Assembly (NCBI RefSeq): GCF_901933205.1
Contig: NC_044572.1
Span: forward strand, 33,541,001-33,605,000
Direction: 5' to 3'
DNA: 64,000 bases
Origin: Camarhynchus parvulus
Lineage: Eukaryota; Chordata; Aves; Passeriformes; Thraupidae
This document shows, piece by piece, positions 37,550-48,858 of the stretch. The translations under genes were made by a program, and so were the position numbers. The notes under the pieces were generated by a model, which was given only the letters and a program-made list of their open reading frames with translations, was not told where the DNA came from and made no database searches. Positions within the stretch are counted from its first letter, which is position 1; every line of letters starts with the position of its first letter.

Positions 37550-40500
37550 GAAAACCTGAGTTAAGCTCCCAGTAATGAATACATTTATTAGGTAGACAGT
37601 AAAAAGTACTGGAGAGTTAAAAATAAATTCTGCGTTATTTAAACTTAATTTATGAGCAGGAAAATAAGCCCTCTCTTCTACTATTAATGTTTTTTATCTG
37701 GGCCATCAAATGTCACACCCTGCTGATTTTGGATGTAAGGTCACTGGAAACAACACATCAGTGGTGTCAGCAATACAAATCAACTGAAATTCCCCTAAAA
37801 ATAAAAATGTCAGGAGTAAAATAATAGGCAATAGTTATTTCATGGTATGAAAGGCTTGTAATATATCATGAGTTCACCTTCTTCTATCTTTATAATATAT
37901 CACTTTGAATGTTAAGTATACCTCCATTTCATATGTTTTAAATATAGATCATGTATCTAGCTAAAAACAATACTCTCAGAGAAAAGTGCACCAAAATGAT
38001 TGTTTAGGTTTGCATGCACTTTTTGAAATGTCTCCTAATTTATAGCAAATGATGAAGCAATAGCCCTGTCTATAAAAGGCAGTGTGGTGAACCAGCTGAT
38101 GCTTTCTAAGAACATTTCTAAGAACATTTCTGTGTTAAAGGAATATGGAAATATAAAATTGATCTGGGCTAATGATTTTAGCAAGAAGTAGAAGAAGAGG
38201 AACCCTTCACTCTGCCTGACCCCCTTCATTCAGCCCATGAAGACAAGACCCTGCCTAAACCAAGCATTGCAGGAAGCAGTAACAAATGCCAGTAGAAAGG
38301 CAACAAGCAGAACACATTTATGAAAATGCCTCCTTTGAAGTTTCTGTGTAGATGAACGCATCTGTGTCTGTTAAATTGTCTTTGGTACAAGTGGGGATTT
38401 CCCTGGGCCATTTGTGGCTGTTATTAAATGGCTACCAGACAACAGGTTATTAATTTGGCTTGCATCACCATGCTGAATTATAACTAAACACACTAAATGT
38501 CACACTGCACTGCATGTGGCACACTCACAGAGAAACAGGCACTATAAACCCATGTTATATGGATGTAGCAACATGAATCTGCACACTCAGTTCAGATGCA
38601 GTTGGGTTTGTGATTAACAGCCTGCCAGTGCCTGGACCTTTTGTGTTTACATATAACGAGAAAGAGACTGGGGACAGACTAGGTCAGCACTGTCCCATCA
38701 CTTACCTCTAACGAATCCATGGAGTTTCCAGGATTGCAAACCTCTCATGGTCCCTGAACACTCTTTTAGAGAGTTCAAGTCCTTGGTCCAGTGACCCTTG
38801 TAAGAGCAGGAGCCTGGAGCCCTGGTACCCAACCCCAGCACTACATCTTTCGAAGCTCACCCATTGCTACCCAATGAGCAGAGAGAGCATCTTCTTTCCC
38901 AGAGTGGGGCTATAGGCTGACTTATCCAGCTTCTCCCTGCTTTTTCAAACTTGTGACTCCACTCCATTCTTCCCCTCTGACAAGTCTTTTGTCTGATTTT
39001 TGTGTGCTACTTCCATTTCATCTTGACTTCAGAAAAGAGAAGGAAGTGCCTTCACTGACAGAGCATAGATACAGAGTTTGGGGTCTCTGCTGTGCCCAGT
39101 CTGCCAGAAGTGGGAAACAGCCCTGCCACAGGTTGCCCTGTGGTCACACAGAGGTAGTGCTCTGCTATTTGGAATGGCTTTTAAATCATTTGGTGTCAGC
39201 CAGAATCCTTTTTTCCTCACAACAATGTTTGTATGTTTGGGTGATGTTTGTAGCAGGTGTAGGTTATCGCTGTTGCTGAGCTGACAGTCAGGATGGCAAA
39301 GAAAGACAACAAGAAAAAGTTGTTCTTACAAGACATAGTGAGATGAAATCCTTTTAAGATGGAATGAACATCAGAAGATAAGGCAGAAATTATCTTAAAA
39401 GCTTTCAGTTTGAAATGAGAAAGAAAACTCATAGGCCTGTGGGAGAGTTAGGTACTTAAAAATGGGGAAAAAAACCACACTGCATTTAGTATAAATACTT
39501 CCTGTAAAAAAGATCTATGACTGTTGTTCGAAAATATTTTTGAGAGATTCTACTAGTGTGTGTCTCATAAAGTTTCCTCAGGCTCTTTTGCTAGACAAGG
39601 CAGCACACTCAACCGTCACATTCTTCTTGCAATAGCACCCCCCTTTCTGTTCAGGTTACAGTTGTGGGCACCCAATGCTACACAAATGCTCAACATGCAG
39701 ATGTGCTGGTGGTGAAACATGAGGTGACAGCTAACATAGGTGAAACCTGGTAAATTGAGGATAAATCATATCAACAGTCCCCACACATGTTGTACTTGCA
39801 GGACTGATGCATCACCACACCACTGTGCAAGCCCAAAGGTTTGTCACCTGGAAAAGTTGGGAAAGGGGGATGCAGCCTTGAGGGTGGGAGAGATGTCAGC
39901 AGGAAGGTGACAGTTCATTTCTGCTGTAGATGAAGACTATGAAACAGATGCTGTAATACTTTTCTTAGAGAGTTTGGAAGCACTTTGGAAGTGATAAGAG
40001 AACTGTGCCTATGTTTGTGAGAAATGTTACCACAGATACACAATTCCTGGGCAGCAGTTTTGCTATTCCTGCCAGCATTTTTCTGTTTTGAGTCAGCAGT
40101 TTTCTATGACAAGAGATCTTGCGTTTCACAGGAGTGGCACTTTCTAGCTTGAACCAATAAGCTGTAGTCCCAAAAAGAGAGATCCTGAAAACACTTTTAA
40201 TTTTTTTATCATTCATGCCACATAAGAATCAAGATACTGACTTTGATGAATTGTTCAAATCATCCTTTTCATCCTCTGTAGCACTGCCAAAATATTGTCA
40301 GCATGGAAGAAGTGAAATATATCTGATGAACATAGCTTTGTTCATCAGAAGCTTCTAACATAGTGTTAGAAACTCTCTGCTGTTCCTTGTTATGATGGGC
40401 TTCTCCATTTCTGACTTGGATTCTGGTTCTGCCTCTCTCCTATATTAACCCGCTGTGATCTCATCAGGAAAGCTGATCCATGAAGTTGAGGTTACAGTGG

Positions 40501-41059
40501 CCGTTACTTAACCTAATATCTGGTCTAACAAGTTTTTAAATGTATTTTAATATTTTCTCTCCTGTTGTGTTTTCATTCACAGCGTGCAAGTAGCAGCTGA
40601 GCAGCAGCAGCCATAGTGATAGGAGTGAAACTTGTATTTTCCTTCTCTGCAGTATACAAACATATTTAAACTCCAGAGGAAACTGTGAGACAGTCTTGTT
40701 TACACTGCTCAACCTGCAAACAAATCTTTTCCCCATACTTTTAGCTGTAAGACATTTGAAAATCTATTTATGGCACAAAATCTGAGGTTACCCATGCTGG
40801 GAGAAGAAATCCTCAATTTATCTGCAGTAGGTTCAAGAGCCCTGCAGAAAGACAAGGTCCAAGCTGCTCCACAAATGCCTATCAGCCTTGACCTGCAGAA
40901 ACCAATCATGGGCTTATTGTGTTGTTTTGTGATACAAACCCCGTGCCTCTGCCCTGTAGAAAGTAAACTGAGATGACTCAACTGGCTTCACTTGGTAATT
41001 CACTCAGCAATCTGATTAAAATGATTAATGGTCATTCTGGCCAATGCTGGATTTAATTC
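37550..41059. other. Noncoding stretch, no gene recognised
   Basis: AT-rich sequence with stops in all frames. The only distinct structure is the 12-bp tandem duplication at 38103-38126. The segments 38950-39280 and 40770-40980 open short frames on both strands, with no recognisable product. Confidence 0.55.
38103..38126. repeat. Tandem 12-bp repeat holding two TTCTAAGAA sites
   Basis: Two perfect copies of TTTCTAAGAACA lie head to tail, followed by a partial third (TTTCTG). Each copy holds TTCTAAGAA, at 38104-38112 and 38116-38124, which fits the TTCNNNGAA consensus bound by STAT-family transcription factors. Whether it is bound is unknown. The repeat itself is certain. Confidence 0.85.
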
Positions 41060-41099
41060 AAGGTCACTGAAAAAAAAAAAAAAAAGATAAAAGGTCACT
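41060..41099. repeat. Poly(A) tract between 9-bp direct repeats
   Basis: A run of 16 A (41070-41085) followed by GATAA is bracketed by identical AAGGTCACT at 41060-41068 and 41091-41099. The layout resembles a target-site duplication around the tail of a very short retrotransposed insert, though no insert body is present. Confidence 0.8.
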
Positions 41100-44000
41100 T
41101 TGCTGACCAACCTCTATTTAATAATCTATGGATTTTTGTTATTAAAGGAATTAATCTGATAGTGCTTCCATACACAGCACATTAATTATTTACACATTTG
41201 ATACACAATGACTTCATACAAAGATTGAGTCCTAAATTGCTGACATAGGACACAGAGATTGAGTCCTATGATGAGCCTCACCTAGATTGACACAGCCGAA
41301 CACAAGTTTAAAAATGTGGGTTTAAATGTGCACTGAGCCTGCTACTGTGTACAGCCAGACCAACTTACAGCAAATGTTGCATGTACTGGGTAAACTGAAG
41401 TCCAAAAATAAATCTTGCCTTGAGAAACCACTTAGCTTTTGTCACATATTTATTGGAATATCTGTTTTCAGGAAGGTTTCACCCACCGTCCTTCATTTTG
41501 AGATTTGAAGTGACAGATATTTGAAACAAATACTGATGCAGCAATTTTATTCAGTCTCTGGAAGTTTGAGAGAAATATTCTCAGCCTTAAGGCACCGAAT
41601 TTCAGTCAGAAGTAATTTCTAATGTTGCTTCTTCCTATTACTTGTAAATTCAATATAATTAGAGGCATATTCAGTTCATTACCAATTTGAACTATTGTCC
41701 AGGGTTTTTTCAGTTTGTTGCTTTTTCAAAGCACTTTATTAAAAACTTGTTTTGCTGTCATATGTTTTAAAGGGAAATAAAATCTCACAACTAATCATTT
41801 ATTAAGATTATGCAACAACACAATGCAGAAAAACAACAATATAACCTCACTAGAAACAGATGAAAAGTGAGAAATAACCTTTGCTTGGTTGCACATTAAC
41901 ACTTTGAACTTATATTTGAAATATGTATCAGCTGCATGTTCATCCCAGGAGTGATAAATACAACATTAGATTGAAAAACAATTATTTTCCTTGCTTTTGG
42001 GCATGCAGTACCTTATTACCTAGACTCACTATTGTTTCAAATAATGCCTTCTAAATTTTCATATGCTTTGCACTTCTCATAAAAGCCTATAATGAGACAG
42101 GAAGCCTGAGCAAAATGTGAAAGTCATTTCACTGTGTTACTGTTATTTTGTTCTTACCTTTCTGCTGCCTCACTTAGGCCAATTCTCAGAAATGACACAG
42201 CAGAGACCAGAGGTTCCCATTTTTAGTGTTGGATGGAGGGTAAGAACAATCTTTCAAAACTGCAGACAGTGCCTGCCCAATACAGCATCCCTTGACGTTG
42301 AAGGGAGGTTCTAGATGGATTAGGGAGAAAAGAAGTTCTTGTATTTTTCCTGGGATCCCACAATGCCCACATTAGGAGCCAAGGTTGGAATCTGTATCTC
42401 CTGTGTCACAGGGCCTGGGGCTGCAGCAGGTTAGGTGCTGGGACACTACTGATAGGACTGTGCTGATTGTTTGGCACAGACATGCTGAAAAAAAACGACT
42501 GGAGATTGTCAATAAACCCCCAAAAGTAATGTTAAAAACAGCCTGATTCATGTTTACAACTCCGAAGGGATGAGTCTGAAACATAGAGAGTTCTGGAAGG
42601 AGTTTGGGCACATAAGGGCACAAGTATCTCCAAAAGTGATAGGTGGACCTTGGTGCAAGTTTTCCATGTTCCTATCAAATCTTGTTGGATTTGTGCCAGC
42701 ATCATGACAGCTTCTAACTGGAAAGGAAGGAAAGGAGAGGAAAACCTCTCTGAGCTGCTCTGCGGTATAGCTCACACTCCTAATGGCACAGCAGCAGGTA
42801 AGAAACCCATCCTTAGAGCACTCTTGCAGACCCTCAGGTTTCCCAGCACATCTCTCAGCAGTGAGAGCCTAGCAAAGGCTCATTCCTGCTCAGTGTCTGG
42901 GGGATTTGTGTGCTATAAGTGCAGGTCAACAAGAGAAAAAAATGAGTCTTCCAGTAAACAACAATAAAGGGAAAGTCTCTGAAGTGCAGTCTCAGAAAGA
43001 CAGTCTCCTAGGCAGTCTTTAACAGTATTAAATGACTATATGGTTATTATTTATTCATTTCACTCTTCCTACAGGCAGCATCCCTCAAAGATAAGTATTC
43101 ACCTGTCTATAGATGTACGAGAGCTTTTTGTCTTTGTTTTTCATATGCTTTGTTCTTTGCTTATTTTCTTTACCATTCTACTTTTTTCCAGATGAACCCA
43201 GGCTGGTGCTCTGGAGAGCTAGATAAGAATGGCAAAATTTGATAACAAAGGGATGAAAACACAAAGCCTGAAGAAATGTGAACACAAGGATGCTAATTTC
43301 AACCTGCTCTGATTGTACATTTTGGACAAACAGTAGCATACAGAGGACTTGTACTGAAGCTTAGGGATTTTCAGATGCCCTTAGCTGCCCAAAACTCACT
43401 GACTTTTGACTACAGTTTTTGCTGTTTAGTATTTTATAGGCATGTAACTATCCAGCAGATATATACATGACTTTCAGTCCAAAATAGAGATCTCAAGAAA
43501 GCTCTTAGTGGTCCCTGTCTCTGTTGTGCTTGTTGGGGTGGGGAACCAGTGTTTGCCATACCTAGTGGTTCATAAATCCAAGTTATTTCCAAATTATTAA
43601 CCAGATATTTCACTTGGCCTCTGTAACTTCTTGAAAAGCCTTCCTGCAGCAGTGAAACAGAGTGAGCCAGAGGTGGGAATCTTGAGTTCTTGTTGCCCTC
43701 AGCATGTCTCTCCCATCCAGGGAGAACAGCAGTCTGCCAATCAAGCAATCCAGCACTTCACTCAGACTTGGACATGTCCCTGAGAGGACTAAAAGGGTTG
43801 ACAGGACAGCGCTAAAGGCATTTCTGCAAGAGTAGTTACTACTTGAGTCTTTTGGAAACCACAGCACACAGATAAATCAATCACAGACTAACCACAGCTG
43901 GCAGTAGATACATTCACACCTCATGAATGCAAGTGAATTGTCTTCTTGTTTTGTAATTCAGTTGTTTCGTCCCAAGATCAGTTTGCCAGTTTGAATCAGA

Positions 44001-44382
44001 GCAGATTTCTGTAACTCAGCACTGCATGTCTCAGCTCGAGTGAAACAAATGCTCCAGTCTTCTTTGAACTTCTGAGTATTTTGACCTTCAGAACTTGTAC
44101 CATGAATTTTTCAATTAACTAGCTCATAATTAAATCAACTGATTAAATAAAGTTTTAGTTGATAAAGTACCGCTATGCATTCAGATGGCACAGGAGTTTT
44201 AATGATATGTAGATTGTCCCTTAGAACAGCTCAGAAAGAGAATCCATCCTCCTACACAGCTTCATGGGTCCCTCCTGACCACGCAGCCCCCTCACTGCCC
44301 AGGCAGCCCACAAAAATGAAGCACAGTAGCCCTGGAGACAAGGATTCAAGGCACTCTGTCTCTGCCCTTGACTCCACAGTCC
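41100..44382. other. Noncoding stretch, weak exon-like motifs
   Basis: No gene is supported. The direct repeat AGATTGAGTCCTA occurs at 41222-41234 and 41256-41268. Splice-site pairs that could frame small plus-strand exons occur at 42190-42239 and 42700-42797. The longest reading frame through the second has no recognisable domain. The rest is AT-rich unique-looking sequence. Confidence 0.5.
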
Positions 44383-44566
44383 TGCTGGCCACACTATTTC
44401 TGATACAAGCCAGGATGTCACTGGCCTTCTTGGCACTTGGGCACACGTTCTGCTGCTGTCAACCAGCACCCCCAGGCCCTTTTCCATCGGGCCCCTCTGC
44501 AGCCACTCCGCCCCCAGCCTGTAACTGCACAGGGGAGTTGTGACCCAGGTGCAAGGCCCAGCACCT
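44383..44566 (-). mobile_element. CR1 LINE fragment
   Basis: Minus-strand translation gives pieces of the CR1 ORF2 C-terminal region in two frames. EKGLGVLVDS lies in one, and AKKASDILACIRNSVASRT in another, where they should be continuous, so a frameshift separates them (near 44450). In DNA terms the plus strand carries the reverse complement of the CR1 block from TGGGTCACAACT to the GGAATAGTGTGGCCAGCAGGA region. The fragment lacks the reverse transcriptase core, the 3' untranslated region and the terminal repeat. It is therefore truncated at both ends, perhaps by later deletion. It is a dead remnant. Confidence 0.85.
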
Positions 44567-47500
44567 AGATGCTCTCTACTGTTTTTTAATTCGCCTTTTG
44601 AGCAAGAGATGCTGGTTTCTGCATACGTAGACGCCTTGCCTAAAATATTACAGATCCCATGAATTGCTCTCTTTAATGGCAGCAACCTCCAGAGTTCTCA
44701 GTTTTGGACCATCACTGGACACAGCAGATGACATAGGGTGAGAATTTTCCATGTAATTACCTGCAGGTGTACCAAGACCAGGTCACCCTGGTCCTCACTT
44801 GTGCAAAAAGAGCTTTCCATTGCATATGAACTTCAGCTGGCTTGGAATCACTACGAGACTGCACCAGGAAAAGCTGCTTGACTTACAGGTGTCATTTGAT
44901 GTATCCTTTCCCATCCATTAAAGGTCAGCACCATGACAAAACACAACAGAAAACATATTCTTGAACAATAGAAACAAAGTACTCAGTATTTTTCTAAAAG
45001 CGCTTTAGGCCAGTTCCTCAAGGCAAATCTTTCTTTCAAATGTAGGACGCGGTACCATATGCCATATGAAACCATAGCTACTGCTCAGAGTCTAAATTTA
45101 GATTCTCCTCAGAACTGAAACTACACAAGAGAAAGAAGCATTTAACAATGGTCTTTATTTAATTTGACATATCCCTCTTCAAATACTTCCCTTGCAAAAT
45201 CCTTTTGTGCTCTTTTAAGTAGGACAATTTCTTTTCTTTGTGTAATTCAAGCATGGCATAAAGTGAGAACTACCCATTCAGAAATACACACATGCACTAG
45301 TAGAAAGATAAGAGAAAACAAGTCTCAAACAACCAAACTGCTTAGTGTTGCAAGTGGAGAGTAAGAGGAAAGAGGAAAGAAGAGTGAAGAAAGTAAAAAT
45401 ACTAGAAAGAAAAAACATAGGGAAAGGAAAAAGTTGCACAACATTTTGTTGATTCTTAAGATGCATGTAATGCTTACCACATTGTCAATATTTTGACACT
45501 GTCACTTCAAGTGATGACGTTTGGTTTGTTTTTGGGGGGTTATTTTTATAGATCTGTCCTCTTGCATGCGTGTCTTCTGTCAGTATTTCTTCTGTGTTCA
45601 GTTTCATTTTTGTAGCAATATACAAATGGAAGCAGGATTCACTGCTACTTCTACCCAAAATAATAGCCTCGAGTTTTGGACATGAGACCTCACTCCTCTA
45701 CTATGCACTGTAGTGATGCTGGCAACAGATAATAGGCTCAGAGGAATCAAAACCAGGCTTCTTAGAATCAAGAAAATGTGCTTAATAACAGAAGGCAACC
45801 TAAATGCATAAAAGAATTCATACCCTGAAATGGCTCTAAGCGGAATATTTTTTAAAACATTTTCAAGATGTATTACTAGATTTTTTAATTCCTCATCTGT
45901 GCCTATAACACATTTGTTTGATTTAGTGTCTAAAATAAACTTTTACTACTTTTTTATTCCTGCTAGCACTAAAACAATTAGCACAGCAAAGAGAAAGTGT
46001 ATGAAACTCCCCACCAGCCCATCCACCAACACATCTCTGAAGTGCACTCCCAATTGAGTAGCCCAGTTTGGCCCTTGGCTTCATAACTGCAGTTTTGTGG
46101 GTAAATGTCTCCTACTTACTGGAGAGGGGATGCAGTTTTGGTCTGTGTTAGGAGAAAGAGACCACAGATGGATTTTCCAAAAAAAACTCCATCAGGTTGG
46201 GATGGGGATATTGTGATGTGAGTGGATCTCAAGTGGGTGTTTAAACAAGAGATGAAAACAAGAGATGTCCGACACCACACAAGTCTTGAGCAAGATACTC
46301 AAAAGGCAGATCATTAGGTGGTGGTGCATGTGGAAAGTGAGACCAAGGAATCAAAAAATGGGGAAAAGATAAGTTAATAGAGAAGCAAAGAGACACGGGA
46401 TTGCTATACTGGGAAAAGGGAGGAGTACAAATAGAAAAGATATGAGAGCAGCCCCAGCAGGATGGAGAAATTCGGAAGACCATGGTCAAAATCAGATTTT
46501 GACAAGAGAATGGCTACTGGCAGCAGGTACAAGGGTGTGCAGTAGGGCTGGACAAGATCCTGATTAGAAAGAAGGACAACTGACCAGCTGTCCTTCATGG
46601 CACTGCCACAGTCACATTAGAGGTGATCAGGGATGGCTTCCAGGAGAAAATGCAGAAATGAATGAAATTACATGGGTCTTTCAGCAGGCAAAGAGCAAAG
46701 GCAGGACTCAAGAGGTAGGATGAGCTTGTGGGCCAGTACTATGAACAAGGTTCAGGGATGTGTGAGCCCCCAAAAAGGGGTCCACAGTGTGAGGACTACT
46801 CTCAGGAATGAAATCCCTGTGGAGAACTCTTAGGATTGCAATTGCATGACTGATGAAAGCTTTAAACATGAAACAAAGGGGAGAGGGTTGGGATATTCAG
46901 TCTCCATGCCTGATTCGAATGCAAGGCAAAAAAGGAAAATCAGATAAATGAGATTATTGTAATGGGTAATAGGACACGGAAGGGGAGAGGAATAGGCAAC
47001 AAGAGAATATGGGAATAATACTGAAGAGAAGAATAAATGTTTGTGTGACGCATTTAATGAAATTTGCTATTTAAAACTGGATTAAAACAGAAAAAATCAA
47101 GAGAAATGCTGTGCATTAAGACCAGATACATATAGGAATGAGAATCTCTGGTGCAGAACAAAAGAAAAGGATATTACAAGAACAATAGGAACACGTTGGA
47201 ATAGTAATCTTGCCTCAAACACAGGCATTGAAAGATATGCATTATTTTAAAAAGAAGAAAAGGTAAAAGGCACTGAGGTAGCAATGCTCATTAACTGATG
47301 AAGTAGACTGAAAAGAAATAAGAATTGATTGGTTCAGTAAGACCCAGAAACAAGCTGAATCAAAAATCACTTTTGGAAAGCCTGAAAAAGACAATCTATG
47401 GGGATTAAAATAGTGTCTGCCACTCCCTTTAATGGCTGGATTTTTTTTTTTATGGCTGGAGATCAGCATCTTGCTCCTAGAAACTAGGGAAACACATCAT

Positions 47501-48574
47501 TAGAAGAATTTCAAATTCACCCTGCCGTAAGTAATGCTTCTAAATACAGTAGGACAAACTATCCTTGCATGAGAGGGACACATTTCCACAGCAAGTAGTC
47601 CCTGGCTCTAGAGCAGCATCTCATCAGCTGCAGTTCTGATAAGCACCAAACACCTCAAGCTGGTTACCTCTAGCATAGAAGTTTGGTCTAAATGACCATG
47701 AGTTGATTCAATCTTAAATAAGCAGAAGGACAGAAACAGGCCTAGACCCATGATCTATGATTTTGAACATAAAATATCCATCAAGACAGAAGGTAAAATC
47801 TTAAGACCTCTAGAATCTGAAAGTAGCAAGGATTTGGCCTCAAAGGTACAAAAGATTCCAATGAATTTGCAACCCTATCCCATCCTTGCTATATACACCA
47901 AGGGGGAAAAATCATTGTGGAGGAGGACAAATATTCCCTCACAAAAAGGGATGAGAAAAGACACCAAAAGAAAGAGCTGATTAGCAAAGAAAAACTTTTA
48001 ACTTATGTCAAAAAGTGCAAGACAGAAGTACAGATGTGTAAGACTCTGTGGGACGTCCTGCCAAAGAAACACACGGCACATAAGCATCAAAATAAACAAA
48101 TGCATGGACAAACAAATACAAATATTGCTGTTGGGGTGTTTTTCACTGGCCCTCTATTCCAGCGATCCCAATGTAACTCAATTTTACCAAGATCTGCTCA
48201 GCAAAAAGCAGCATATCCCCTTCCAAGACAGACTGCAGGTGGCTTATGCTGGAAAGATCTGTGCAGTCTATGAGCCTGCCCTGTCCCATGTCACTGCAAA
48301 GGAGTTAAGCATATCTGTTTTACTTTGCATGGCATTGCATGTGAGGAAGTGCTTAATTCCACATCTCCAGTCTGGGCATTTACTTATCCAGATGTCAACA
48401 GTACCATAAACCATCTGACCATACTAGACTAATTTTGACTATAGGATCTGCATAAGCTTTTATATATTTTCCATAGTGGCTCTCAGATGGCTTTGGAGAG
48501 AGTGGGCTTGGCAGAAGTGGGTGAGGAGCAAAACACAAGTAAAGAAAGGTGAAGAAGTATGCATGTTGATTATC
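44567..48574. other. Noncoding stretch, no gene recognised
   Basis: No gene is supported. A purine-rich tract lies at 45358-45433. The segment 46090-47200 is A- and G-rich, with a local duplication AAACAAGAGATG near 46244-46267 and a short hairpin CCCCAAAAAGGGG near 46769-46781. Its texture suggests old degraded repeat sequence, but no family is recognised. The open frames at 47750-48409 have no recognisable domain. Confidence 0.5.
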
Positions 48575-48858
48575 CCAGTAAAGGCATGTAGTGATAGGAC
48601 AAAGGATAATGGCTTTAAGCTGAAAGAGGGTAGGTTTAGATTAGATATTAGAAAGAAATTCTTTACTATGAGGGTGGTAAGGCACTGGATTAGGTTGCCC
48701 AGAGAATCTGTGGACGTCTCATTCCTGGAAATGTTCAAGGCCAGGTTAGATGGGACTTTAAACAACCTAGTCTTAATGGGAGGTATCCCTTCCCACAGCA
48801 GGGAGGTTGAAACAAGCTGATCTTTAATGCCCCTTCCAACCCAAACAATTCTATGATA
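48575..48858 (+). mobile_element. CR1 LINE 3' end
   Basis: This is a clear plus-strand CR1 3' end. Landmarks in order are GTAGTGATAGGACAAAGG (48588 on), TTTAGATTAGATATTAGAAA (48634 on), TTCTTTACTATGAGGGTGGT (48659 on), GGCACTGGATTAGGTTGCCC (48681 on), CTGGAAATGTTCAAGGCCAG (48725 on), and the family-typical end CCCCTTCCAACCCAAACAAT followed by TCTATGATAC. CR1 copies are usually 5'-truncated, and this one is only about 285 bp long. It is less diverged than the CR1 copy at 17.7 kb, so it is probably younger. The terminal ATTCTATGAT unit appears once and not as several copies. Confidence 0.92.

Noticed and set aside
44221..44685. 154-codon open frame on the minus strand as a possible gene
   Set aside because: Its middle part (about 44383-44566) is explained by a frameshifted CR1 ORF2 remnant, and the ends are flanking sequence without a domain.
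48476..48820. 114-codon plus-strand open frame
   Set aside because: Most of it is translation of the CR1 3' end, not a host gene.
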